Source: Phyto melanocephala (Eukaryota; Arthropoda; Insecta; Diptera; Rhinophoridae). From it: 64,000 nt of DNA. Below the pieces are notes generated by a model. It did not search any database and was not told the origin of the DNA. It saw only the letters and a list, made by a program, of their open reading frames with translations. Location of the stretch: assembly GCA_941918925.1 (NCBI GenBank), contig OW799234.1, forward strand, positions 81,196,997 to 81,260,996. Direction: 5' to 3'. Of this stretch, positions 46,603 through 57,260 are shown in pieces. The number at the start of each line of letters is the position of its first letter. Position 1 is the stretch's first letter. The position numbers and the translations under genes were made by a program.

Positions 46603-47666
46603 TTATGAAATCAGCATAAAACTTAGCGACTGCAAATCAAATTTAAATAACCAACTACAACAAAACATTTGTTCTGCGTTCGTGTGTCTTACAGTTTTTT
46701 GATAAAAAAAAATATTAAAAATAAAACTTAAATACCATTTCAAATCTAACAAGTTGTTGTCGCACAATCTTCATATTTTATTTAAACGCAAGAGATAAAT
46801 AAAAAAACATCATAAAGTGAAGTTGAGTACTTGTAATAGTTTTTCTCATAAAATTTAAAAAAATAAATTCATAAAACCATCAACTATCATCGTTTTGTTG
46901 TTTTTGGTAGCTATTTATTTGTTTTGTTTTTTCGTGATAACAGTTGTTACAACAACTACTTAAATATATTCATCCATATAAGATATAAAAACTTAATATT
47001 CTCAAGAATATTTTATAATTTTTTTTTTTACTTGTGTGAGTAAAAGCATTTGAGTAGTTTTTATTTATTCCACTACAAATATGGACATCAAATAGACGTT
47101 TTTGATGATTGTAAAGAAGTTTTTTTTTTATTGTTGAATAAACTTATAAACTGCAACTAAAAGCTGCAGGCTGCCTGCATTTATTATTGTAAGCATATAT
47201 ATGTATGTAAGTATGTATTGCATGTGTGTGCTATAAAAGTTTAAGTTTTGAAAGATACATCAACATAAACAGGTATGGGATTTCTCAATTACCTACATTT
47301 CAATTACAAATACAAATAATATGTAGTTAAAGTTAGAAATTACTTATATTGACATACAGCAATTAAAGATAACCATTTGTTGCAATTGAAACTCATTTTG
47401 AAAAAAAGTAATTGTAATTTAATAAAAAAAATAATAATTTATATTAAATATTTTGATTTTGAGTTTTAATTTTATTAAATAAAATAATTAAATTTGGCCA
47501 AAAAATGATATCGAAATTTAAAAGAAAAATGGAAGAGTTTTAAATCTACAGAAATAATTTTCAAAAGAATAAATCAGAAATAATGCATAGACCAAAGAAT
47601 TAAAATGTTCCTTGATTTTAAAAAATAATTTAAAAACATTTCCTCTTCTTATATTTGTTCTGCTTG
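46603..47666. other. Non-coding stretch, no gene seen
   Basis: AT-rich with TATG microsatellite near 47200. Nothing recognised. Confidence 0.5.
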
Positions 47667-47703
47667 TAAAGGGTTTTTCAATAGGCATTTCTCTTCAGTA
47701 ATA

Positions 47704-48136
47704 GGGCCCATACACAATACCATAATAATTGTGCAATCAAGTGACTGTGCCAGCTGATTGACCGTGTATGAGGTTGTGGTAAGATTGTACTAGCTGATGG
47801 TGCTTTATCAATAATAGTTTGATATTTTTTTGATTGTACCAGCATGATTTAGACGTGTGTTGCAAAGTTAGCTCATAAAAGTTAAATCGTCAAGGCATAA
47901 ACATCAAAAAAATACAACAATTTATAGCCATTTCTTCATCCAAACACTCCTAATTCGTTTTAGGATAATAGTAATAATAAGTGCAGCACAAACTTTTTCG
48001 TTATTCATTATAAACTTTTCCACACAATTTTTGGGTAAAAAATGAATTTTGTACCACCATGCTGGTGTAATGTGTGCTTAAAACTTAATTGCACAAACGC
48101 TTGATTGAACAATTTTATGGTGTTGTGTATGGGCCC
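47704..48136. mobile_element. TA-flanked MITE inside the mariner leader
   Basis: The tips are GGGCCCATACACAATACCAT and ATGGTGTTGTGTATGGGCCC. The inverted match extends about 40 bp (through CAATCAAG). TA borders both sides (47702-47703 and 48137-48138). No coding sequence. Confidence 0.75.
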
Positions 48137-48157
48137 TATAAGGCTTGCCATTTCATG

Positions 48158-48695
48158 ATGGAGAGATATACGAGCCAAGAACGAGTCAAAATTATTACAA
48201 TTTACTACTGAAATTTTTACGTCAACGTTAAGAGCGCTACATCCAAAAAAATCATCTTCAGCGATGAGGCTCATTTCTGACTGAATGGCTTCGCCAATAA
48301 GCAAAATATGCGGCACGTTACTGTACAGAATATTATTTGGCCCCGAATTGGATTATATGGACTTGGACGACATGAGGTTCTAACAGGACGGCGCCACAAG
48401 CCACACAGCGAATGTCACAATCAATTTATTGGAAACCAGGTTTGGAGAACGTGTTATTTCACGAAATGGTTTAGTCGATTGGCCGCCTCGGTCGTGCGAT
48501 TTGACGCCGTTAGACTAGTTTTTGTGAGACTACGTCAAGTCTATGGTCTATGCTAACAAGCCAGCGACGATTGATGAACGTGAAATTGCAGCAGTATCGC
48601 ACGATTTATGTTGGAAAACTTTCGAAAATTGGGTTCAGCGTCTGGACTTCTGCATACGAGCCCGTGGTGGCCATGCAAAAGAAATCGAGCTCCAT
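48158..48695 (+). pseudogene. Mariner-type transposase, internally deleted
   Basis: It starts MERYTSQERV, the usual N-terminus of this group, then jumps within about 60 bp to KKIIFSDEAHF with the first catalytic Asp (48263-48265). Most of the two DNA-binding helix-turn-helix units is therefore missing. The next codon after SDEAHF is a stop in place of Trp. The second Asp is in QDGATSHTANVTINLLET (near 48386) and the third in WPPRSCDLTPLD (near 48498), about 36 residues later. This is close to the DD37D spacing of maT-like elements and longer than DD34D mariner. The tail reads MVYANKPATIDEREIAAVSHD and FCIRARGGHAKEIELHT. Several stops make it non-functional. Confidence 0.7.
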
Positions 48696-49115
48696 ACATA
48701 ATGGCATCGAACGTACTTTCACAGGAATAAAGAATGTCATTAATATCCAAAACCGTTTTTGTTTTATTTAAAAAAAAACTTTTGTAGCACGAAATGGTCC
48801 AGTCGATTGGACGCCTCATTCGTGCGATTTGACGCCGTTAGACTATTTCCTGTGAGACTATGTCAAGTCTATGGTCTATGCCAACAAGTCAGCGACGATT
48901 GATGAACGTGAAATTGCAGCAGTATCGCCCGATTTATGTTGGAAAACTGTCGAAAATTGGGTTCAGCGTCTGGACTTCTGCATACGAGCCCGTGGTGGCC
49001 ATGCAAAAGAAATCGAGATCCACACATAATGGCATCGAACGTGCTTTCACAGGAATAAAGAATTTCATTGATATCCAAAACCGTTTTTGTTTTATTTAAG
49101 AAAAACTTTTGTAGC
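48460..49115 (+). repeat. Tandem duplication of the mariner 3' part (2 x 328 bp)
   Basis: Both copies run from CACGAAATGGT through CGGCCTCG/TCATTCGTGCGATTTGACG to the CTTTTGTAGC block before the right tip. They differ at scattered positions. The second copy retains a Tyr codon where the first has a stop after the third-Asp block. Confidence 0.8.
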
Positions 49116-49137
49116 GCTCTTATTAAAAAACACTTTA

Positions 49138-50643
49138 TCAGCTTGTGTGTGGTTAAATATCAATTTTGAGACATTTTAACACTAAACTAAACTTAACTTA
49201 CAATACAAACAAACGTACCTATATTTATAATACAACATTTTTAAGCTACTGTTTAGGTTTACCTACATAAAACTCGAAACATTCAAGTAGAAAATAGCGG
49301 GCCTGTGGAATAATATTTTCCCAAGAATAACGTTTTAGTTTTGACAGAGCTTCAATTTGCTTTATTTAACTCTTTCTGGCGCGGTGTTATGAAACTATAC
49401 CACTTATATATGTAGATTTAACAAAATAAAAATATATAAGAAATATTTAAAAGCGATAGATAGTAAACTTCTTAGTTAGACTTCATATTAGGGCGATCGA
49501 TTTGGTTTTACAACCGGTTTAAAACCAGGTTTTTTACTCTTTCAGCTGGCGGCTTTTTCGAAATGTTAATTTTTCGAATGTCGAATACACCGGTTTTTTT
49601 ACTCACAGAAGCCGGCTTTTCTCATTTTTAGTTTTATGTTTCTTTTTCTTTGTAACGAAACGTACCATACTATATTTATTACTCAAAAAATTAGAAAATG
49701 TATTAAATACTCTTCCATAATATTGTAAGAAATTTATTTGTTGTTTCAAAAACAAATGTAAAATATGAAAAATAATTAGGCCAAAATATTATTTGTTTTA
49801 AATGGAGAGCAGGTGTTTTATACGTTGTTGCGTTTATATTTTGCTGTAACAATTAGCTGTTCAGTTAAGTTTTTTGACCAAATTATTATACTTTGGAATA
49901 CTTTTTGATCTCTTTTTCGAATTTCATAATATTTTGCTTCTACGATATATGACTTGTATACTCAAATAGTTTGGCACACAAAGGGTTATTATTACAACTT
50001 GCCTATAAAGTAAATGTTAATAAAAATGTTAAAAGGTAACTTTGACTACCGTCTACTACAAATACAGTTGTAGTTAATTTTATGTTGTGATTGATATCTC
50101 CCATCTGTGATCACAATCTAAAATATTTCTATGTCGGTGTATTAACTTGCCATACATGCATATGTGATGTGAAGTTACGTACAAATATGTATGACCGATA
50201 ACCAATTGATAGATAGACAACAACAGACTGCTGATGTTAAAACTTTTTTTTATATTTGTATGCTTATATACCTACGTCTCGACTTAATGTCTCGTCGAAA
50301 TGTCACACAATTTCAATGATATTGAAAAATCGAAATGCAACTGTAAAATTATTGCAGGGATGTAACCTTAAGTGGGAGTTTAATTGAAATATTACAACAT
50401 ATGCTATTTAAAAAAATATATAGGCCGAAATGATGTATAAATATCTATGGCTGTATTTGATTTTGAATACTTTTGAAACTGTTTGGGAATAGTTTTAAGT
50501 CCATCTAACAAAATAAATGTCAATGCTAGTATATTTAGATATTTATATGTATTAATTTTTAACTCAATCATTCACAAACGGATTCATGAAACAAAATGAA
50601 ATTTGGCAGACAGAGAGGTAACGAAGTCACGGCCACATGCTAG
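49138..50643. other. Non-coding stretch, no gene seen
   Basis: A patch at 49500-49620 is rich in ACCGGTTT and AAACCAGG motifs, possibly old transposon ends. About 50520-50643 ends in CACATGCTAGT, which could be the CTAG|T end of another Helitron lying just upstream of the next one. Neither could be delimited. Confidence 0.4.
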
Positions 50644-51033
50644 TTATAAATTATTTTTAAAAGTGAAACTCTGTGTGTGTGTTTGTTTGTGTGTTTGTGT
50701 TAGCTATAGACTCCGAAACTGTAAAACCGATCGGACTTAAACTTTGGCAAGTTATTGTACACATTCCAGGGAGTGTTTATGGGTGAAAAATGGGCGGGCC
50801 ACGCCCATAAAAAAGTTATAATTTTTAGCTACTTGCACTAGACCGATTTTTCTGAAACTTTGCACACATACAGAGCTGTCATGACTTTACAATTTCGTGA
50901 TTAGAAAAGTGGGCAGTGCCACGCCCATAAAAAAAATTATAATTTTAAGATTTTTGCACTTGATATACAATTAAAATTCAGAATGCATTTTGATTCATTA
51001 AGGGGCGTAGCAAAGCGCGCCGGGTTTGGCTAG
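50644..51033 (+). mobile_element. Helitron H1, short copy
   Basis: It includes AAAAGTGAAACTCTGTGTG near its 5' side and ATAGACTCCGAAACTGTAAA. It has two modules with CCACGCCCATAAAAAA, and a 3' end GCGCGCCGGGTTTGGCTAG before T. The 5' TC tip is not clear. A family-B DINE begins 20 bp downstream. Confidence 0.65.
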
Positions 51034-51052
51034 TGTTGAATAATATAGAAAC

Positions 51053-53493
51053 AACAAGTAAGAGCACTATCTTCGGCTGTGCCGAATCTTTTATACCCAC
51101 CACCAATTTTGTGTACATTTAAAGCACAATATTTATTATTTTGTTAATCGCTATGGAATAATCTCTTTATAATAAAATATGTATCACTTTCTTTGTAGAG
51201 GGTGGTTAAATTTTAAGGGCCCATGTTGAAGGTGAACTACACCTTGTATTTAGATTTGTTTTCTGCACTTCACTTGACATTTGTCAACCCCAAACTTACT
51301 CAATTTGATCCGTGGAAAGATACGCAAATGAGCAACGCTTTAAAGTTATTCAGGTTTTTTATAAAAATGGGCGTTCAAATCAAAATGCATTTTGTGCAGT
51401 TCTTAATTCTTTTCATTAACATAATCGTTCAAATTCATCCACAATCGGGAGAATTGTAAAAAATATTTAAATTTCTGCAAAACAGGTCTGTATAAAATGT
51501 TAGAAAATCTGGGAATGCCTTCTTAGTTCGTTGAATGGGAACCACTGCTGATTTTTGCGATAGTGTGGGAAAATAGCAGTTAACCTCGCCTCATCATCAT
51601 GCCCAACAATTGAGCATCAACATTGTCATTGAAAATTTGGACCATCAGATAGAGGAGTGGCGCCAAGGATAGGGGGGGTCATTTGGCCGATATTAAATAC
51701 ATAATTGAACCATACAAATATTATCATTATAAAAATAAATGATAATAATTTCTTAAATAATTTGTGTTTTATTTAAAATCAACATCGCCCCTGACAATGT
51801 AACCACCCTTTATAACTTCGATATGATAGTAAAATGTTTTCGTAAATTTAGGCTTTTAGTGAAAATGGGCGTTAAAGTAGGCGTGTAAATAAAGTTTCTG
51901 CAAATAAATACAACTTAGATATTTCAATATAGTCCTTTATTTTCCAAAAAATTTTGTCAATAGAGAAAATACAGGAATTTAAGATAAACCGTTATATGAG
52001 AGGTAGGCGTTAAAGTGGGCGTGTCACCTTAACTTTTCGGCATAACAATTACATTGAAAAGAAGGATATACGTAGCAAATTTGATCATCATACCTCAAAT
52101 TTTGGCGGTTTTATGAGCTTTTAAATTTCATTAACGGTAGATAACGTGAAAAGTGGCGTATCAAAGTTGTTTTTGCGAATGAGTACAACTCAGATGTTTC
52201 AATATAGCCCATTATTATTTCAAAATCTTTATTAATAGAGAAATTATATGAATTTTAGGTAAAACGTTATATGGGAGGTGGGCGTAAAAGTGGGTGTGGC
52301 ACCTAAATTTTCCGGCACAGTAATGACATTGCCTAGGGGGATAGACGTAGCAAATTTTATCATCATACCTCTAATTTTAGCGGTTTTATGAGCTTTTAAA
52401 TTTCATTAACAGTAGATAACGTGAAAAGTGGGCGTTATAGTAGCCGAGTCAAAGTTGTTTTTGCGAAACAGTACACCCTAGATATTTCAATATAGTCCTT
52501 TATTTTCCAAAAAATTTTGTCAATAGAGAAAATACAGGAATTTAAGATAAACCGTTATATGAGAGGTAGGCGTTAAAGTGGGCGTGTCACCTTAACTTTT
52601 CGGCATAACAATAACATTGATCAGAAGGATATACGCAGCAAATTTGATCATCATAGCTCTAATTTTTGCGGTTTTATGAGCTTTTAAATTTCATTAACGG
52701 TAGATAACGTGATAAGTGGGCGTTATAGTAGGCGTGTCAAAGTAGTTTTGCTAATGAGTACAACTAAGGTATTTCAATATAGTCCTTTATTATTCCAAAA
52801 TATTTATTAATAGAGAATTTATATGAATTTTGGGTAAATCGTTATATGGGAGGTGGGCGTAAACGTGGGCGTGGCACATTGATTTTCCGTTAAAACAAAG
52901 CATTTGACCAAAAAGCCATGTGTGCAAAATTTCAGAGTCGTACATCTAATTTTGTTGCTTTTATGACGTTTTTGTTTTTAAATATACCGAAAAATACACT
53001 GTGCGGTATAAATTTTCGTACATTTTGATCGATAACTCCTTTTCTAATGCATATATTTAGACAATTTTCTGGGGAAAATATTGTTTTTACCCAGGAAATA
53101 TATATTCGAAGTTTCATGAGTCTACCTTAAGGCGTTTGGACACAATTCCATTTTATTCGATGTTCGAAGGACACGGTTTTTTCGACCTACTCTTGCTTTT
53201 CGAGCTAGAACTCTCTTCCTACTATTCCGATTTAGCTCATTTTCAATACCAAACAAACCTTGTATATAAGAAAGATTCTGGCAAAATTTGAGCCCCCTAG
53301 CTTTTTCGGTGCGACCTCTATCGTGCTTTCAACAGACGGACAGACGGACGGACATAGCTAGATCGTCATCAAATTAAACCCTGATTCAGAATATATATAC
53401 TTTATGGGGTCTACAATGGATTTTTCGATGTGTTACAAACGGAATGACAAAATGAATATACCCCCACCATTTTTTTGGTGGCGGGTATAAAAA
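51053..53493 (-). mobile_element. DINE-like element, family B, 2.4 kb
   Basis: This is the minus-strand mirror of 59158-61322. The 3' cap is at the left (AACAAGTAAGAGCACTATC, hairpin TTCGGCTGTGCCGAA at 51071-51085, then TTATACCCACCACC). A mariner-derived MITE lies at 51198-51810. Several ~300-500-bp modules with GTGGGCGTG boxes follow. The GACGGACAGACGGACGGAC tract and the 5' hairpin CCCCCACCATT/GGTGGCGGGTATAA lie at the right. No coding sequence. Confidence 0.75.
51198..51810 (+). mobile_element. Mariner-derived MITE inside DINE family B
   Basis: The left tip is GAGGGTGGTTAAATTTTAAG and the right tip is TGTAACCACCCTT, with TA on both sides (51196-51197 and 51811-51812). The interior shares the ATCAACATTGTCATTGAAAA and GTGGCGCCAAGG blocks with the other copies. 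Read on the plus strand here they give a decayed mariner-type C-terminus (EEWRQG...HLADI). The frame at 51223-51459 is incidental. Confidence 0.65.
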
Positions 53494-53805
53494 GGGTATG
53501 GTTTCAGTAATCTATATTTTAAAAGGTGGAATCGTCGCGGTATATTTAAAAAAATTTCTCCCTACAAAAGCGAAACGTCAAATTACATATAAAAAAATGT
53601 TTTCGGGCAAAAATTTTTCTAAGCATTTTATATTAGAGAATATTTTCATTTGAAGATTTTTATTGACCTTAGTTTGCTTGTTTTTAAGCACAAATACTTA
53701 TCCTTAGGTAATGCCTCAATTTTTGTTTAACAACATTATGTATTTATTTGATGTTCCCAAAATTATGCTAACTGAAAGCTATTTAATATGAATAATTTAA
53801 ATAAA

Positions 53806-54755
53806 AAAGTAAGAGCACTTAAGTCAGCCGTACCGCATCCGATAACACCCTGTACCGTCATCCACATAGGTATAAATACCACAACGTAGCTAAATCTTCA
53901 TTTTATATTTCATGTAATCTGTTATGTTCTTTATTATTTTCGACGCCATCTTTGGTTTTGAAATTTAATATAGTTAACTGTATTCTACTAGTCAAGCCCT
54001 TTCATTTGATTCCCATATTGTTATGGTTAAAAAAATTTTATCGGCCATTTTGTTTCAGATGCTATCTTAGATTTTACACTTTTTTAATAGTAAAGTACAT
54101 TTTACTAATCAAGTCATTTTATTTAATACCAATATTGTGGAAGTTAAAGCCATAACTACTATATTTGACTTATATATTCGCCATTTAATCTAGGACATCA
54201 TCTTTGATTTTTTTCTTTTTATATCTAAATATATTTTAATACTTAAGCTCTTTTATTTGATCCCAATATTGCGTCTCTGGGTTGTATAGGAACTGAAAAA
54301 TATCTATTTCCGTTTGAAAAACTCCGAAGCAGTTGTAATTTGGTGCATAGTCGTTTTGAAGCGGATTTGTTAGTTTTTCTTGGAAATAAATACTGAAATT
54401 ATAACTTATAATTTGGTGTCTTGAGCGTGTTCTAAAATTATAAAGCTGTTTGAAGAATTTTGATATATTTGAAAAAATATATATTTCTTGTAAATAAATT
54501 TTGTCTATAACTTTGTCAATTAGTAACCAAGCCATAAAAAATCATAACTAAAACCATATCAAATCTATAAATAGTATCAATATTAATAGTTTAAAAATTT
54601 AAATTTTTGTTGTAAAAATTAGCAAAAAAACAGCGGTAGTCGTGTTTATTTTCTCATATCTCAGAAATTTATATTTATGAATATGAGGATTTTTTAAATT
54701 TCACACGGAGTAACAAACCCATATATATGCTTATAGTTACTGTGAAGGGTATACA
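53806..54755 (-). mobile_element. DINE-like element, family C
   Basis: The 3' cap at the left is degraded (AAGTAAGAGCACTT, CAGCCGTACCGCATC). Tandem units containing CTGTATTCTACTAGTCAAG and CCCTTTCATTTGATTCCCAT repeat at about 53985, 54100 and 54240. The 5' end at the right reads TTACTGTGAAGGGTATAC. The 99-codon frame at 54236-54535 lies within the repeat units and is not a gene. Confidence 0.6.
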
Positions 54756-55794
54756 AATCAGAAAAAAGAAGTGGTTTCAATGTTTGTTTTACCTCTTCTA
54801 AAAAAACCAAAGTTAATTTGATGTTCAGAACAAATATTCTTGACTTATATTCAGTTATTACTTAGTAAAGAATAAAATTATTTTTAATGTAAATATCAAG
54901 ATTATTTCGAATTAATTTTTCGAAGAGCAAGAAGTAACTGACTCTTTCTCGTGGTTAGTATGTCATTAAATATTTTTTTTCATATACAAATCCTATGATT
55001 GTAATAAATATTCTACGGCTCTGTTTTTAAGTCTTTAAAAAAAAAATAACATTTATATGGATGATGTTATTTAAATCTCTATAAAAAACTAAGTAAATTC
55101 AAGACTACAGTAAAATATTGATGACATAAGTTTACGGTATTTAGTATTGATTTTGATATGACAATATAAAATTTATTTCAAGATTTAAATAAATTTGTAA
55201 ATACACATACGAACACCATTCGACATACTTGGTAGATACAAACTGTGGTATTCAAAGACTTCTTATCGAACCTTCGTAAAAACTTATAAAACATGAACAA
55301 ATGTTTAAACTTTTGTTAAAGTATAGCAGAAAAATAAAAAGAAAAAATTTAAAAAATAATAAAGAAAAAATACTTCAATTGAAGTATAAAAGGGCGATCG
55401 TAAAGAATGTGTAAATGAAAAACATTACAGTTGCAACAGATTCCCTGGCACCTTCTTCACAACATTAAAACAGACTAAAAGAATACAAATACGCAAACAC
55501 ACAAATTTAACAGGAGAGAAAATACCATTCAGTAACCAAAAACAAAAATGTATTCTTACAAACATTCGGATACCAATAAATTCACAAAGAGGTACAGTGT
55601 GTCTGCAAGGGAAATATAAATGGTAATAAATATGGATTTTTTATTTTTGATTGTTAAAAGTTCTATGTTATTACTTGTTTGACATGGCATTCGACGTGAG
55701 AAAACACTGGTAGTATTGAAATATTTTATACTGTATGCCTGAATGTCCATTATACCGTACAATTTTCTTTTCTAAGCGTAGGGGCGATTTTGAA
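54756..55794. other. Non-coding stretch with a weak first-exon candidate
   Basis: At 55385 there is GTATAAAAGGG, a TATA-box form, with CAGTT at 55428-55432 downstream. From 55548 an ATG in AACAAAAATG context opens MYSYKHSDTNKFTK before AGAG|GTACAG, a plausible splice donor (about 55592). The TATA-to-initiator distance of 44 bp is too long for a standard core promoter, and no downstream exon was recognised. This is recorded as a possibility only. Confidence 0.2.
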
Positions 55795-56930
55795 AATTCT
55801 TGTTATACCTTTGTCAATTGATGTTGGTTCTGAAAAGGCTATGTTCCAAAGGCCATTGATTACAAGATCCAACGATCAGTAGATATAGTTTGACCAACCT
55901 AATCAGATCTTGATTACACTGATGGCGCGTCTATCTTTTTTCGCACAAATTCGTTTTTTATGCAGAGAAGTTAAATATATATTATCCAGGATCCAAAGCA
56001 AATTTAAAGATTAACATCGCCAAAATAGAAGTAATACGCGTCAATACAACAAACTCTAATAGATTTTAAATAAATTATTAATGTAGATATTAAAAACCAA
56101 TCTTATGGAAGAATTATTCCAGCATGGAGATCTCCACTTATATCTGTCACCAACAAACAAAAATATATTCAGTTCTTGCATGAAACTTACAATATTATAC
56201 GGTTGTGAATTATGGAACTCAGCAAGCAAAAACATAAACACATTTCAATCATGTACCAACGCATGTCTGTGCAAAATCATCATAACCTGAAACTCTTAAG
56301 CTCTAAACACATAGACGCCAGCAGACTTCACAACTTCACGGCTTCAAATGCTGCCAACTTCAAATGCTGCTCTGAAGTCAGCTTCATAATTATTTTGAAG
56401 ACAGCCACAACATAATAATCAGCTGATGTGTATTTTAGCAATACAAATTTCAGGGATGCCGCATATATATTTTATAATGAATAAAATTAAAGTTATTGAT
56501 AAAAATATGTAATAATATCACGAAAAGCTATAAAAACACATAAATTTATTTCTTTATTGTATTTTTGTAATGTTCTTTTATGTTTAATATCAAAAATAAG
56601 TTTTTTTTCTTTTTTTCCAATTTAATATATATAATGGCAACACTATATTTGTTTATTGTTGCCCGTCAAAATAGAAAATAGCCTAAGTTGGCAGCAGCAG
56701 CAAATGCTGTTGTGCAGTCGTGCTGCTGTGCTACCGTCAAAATAATCGTTTTCATTTAAACACATGGATTTTATTTTTGACATATTGCTGCTTGCTGTCG
56801 TCTATGTGTTTAGAGCATTAACTTGTGGCAGAAGTTTATTCAAATGGAAGTAGCAGTAGGTCACACGCTAAGAAAACCTGAGTGATGGTAATAAGAATGA
56901 GATTGAAAAATCTTAACATACATAAAATTC
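55795..56930 (+). pseudogene. RTE-like LINE reverse transcriptase, split by a MITE
   Basis: Decayed plus-strand coding sequence in several frames. LDYTDGASIFF (55908-55940) stands for the catalytic 'LDFADDI.LLS' box. LKINIAKIEVIRVNTTNSN, with the NxxKT-type block, follows. SPTNKNIFSSCMKLTILYGCELWNSA (56141-56218) is the usual 'LYGCE.W' region, and INTFQSCTNACLCKII the 'L..F...CLR.IL' block. A TTA-flanked MITE (56299-56817) interrupts it. After the MITE the reading resumes with EVAVGHTLRKPE (56848-56880), the 'W.GH.LR' motif that ends this class of reverse transcriptase. The active site is mutated (ADD to TDG) and stops are present. The RTE assignment is from motif style and is not certain. 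Confidence 0.6.
56299..56817. mobile_element. TTA-flanked MITE inside the LINE
   Basis: The tips are AGCTCTAAACACATAGACG and CGTCTATGTGTTTAGAGCA, bordered by TTA (56296-56298 and 56818-56820). Subterminal blocks also repeat in inverse (AAATGCTGCCAACTTC on the left, AGTTGGCAGCAGCAGCAAAT on the right). PIF/Harbinger-like by TSD only. No coding sequence. It differs in sequence from the TTA-flanked MITE at 32075. Confidence 0.75.
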
Positions 56931-56989
56931 AATAATTTGGACATGGTTGATTTTTGAGCTTTGATTTTATATAGAACATAGAATAATAT

Positions 56990-57260
56990 TAGTTTTGTAG
57001 TTCTAAGCACTAGTTATGAATTCGTGAATCTCTTTGGAGAAATGAATATTTTGTGATAGTAGTTTTAGTCACTTTTTTGGAACAGTTTTACATTATTGTG
57101 GGAGTGCTTTTTTGTGCTTTTAAAATTTCTTTTCATTAGAATCCAATATCTCTCTACTGGTCTTAGCTTCGGCCAATTCGGTGGATTGGCTTATCTTCTC
57201 TTCAAAAACGATGTTATTGTTTTAGTGCCACTACAGAGCTTTCTTACCGAAGTGACAAGA
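56990..57260 (-). pseudogene. Tc1-like transposase, C-terminal fragment
   Basis: The minus strand reads through shifts as SCHFGKKAL, NNIVF and then NPPNWPKLRPVERYWILMKRN (57135-57190). The order corresponds to 'SSHYAK.TL.W....NI.F....NPPN.P.LRPIE.YWA..KR', the block around the third acidic catalytic residue in Tc1-like and pogo-related transposases. Lys-rich sequence follows, as usual for these C-termini. No inverted repeats were recognised, and the first two catalytic positions are lost. It is a short dead fragment. Confidence 0.5.

Larger units (their letters stand above)
47669..49135 (+). mobile_element. Mariner-like element with nested MITE, internal deletion and duplicated tail
   Basis: The tips are AAGGGTTTTTCAATA on the left and TATTAAAAAACACTT on the right, in imperfect inverted match and bordered by TA (47667-47668 and 49136-49137). 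The leader is interrupted by a 433-bp MITE (47704-48136). The transposase gene follows (48158-48695). The 3' 328 bp of the element is present twice in tandem (48460-48787 and 48788-49115). Confidence 0.7.

Noticed and set aside
49490..49620. Repeated ACCGGTTT/AAACCAGG motifs suggesting hAT-like ends
   Set aside because: No second end, no target duplication and no coding similarity could be found.
54236..54535. 99-codon minus-strand frame
   Set aside because: It lies within tandem units of a family-C DINE. The same units elsewhere do not keep the frame open.
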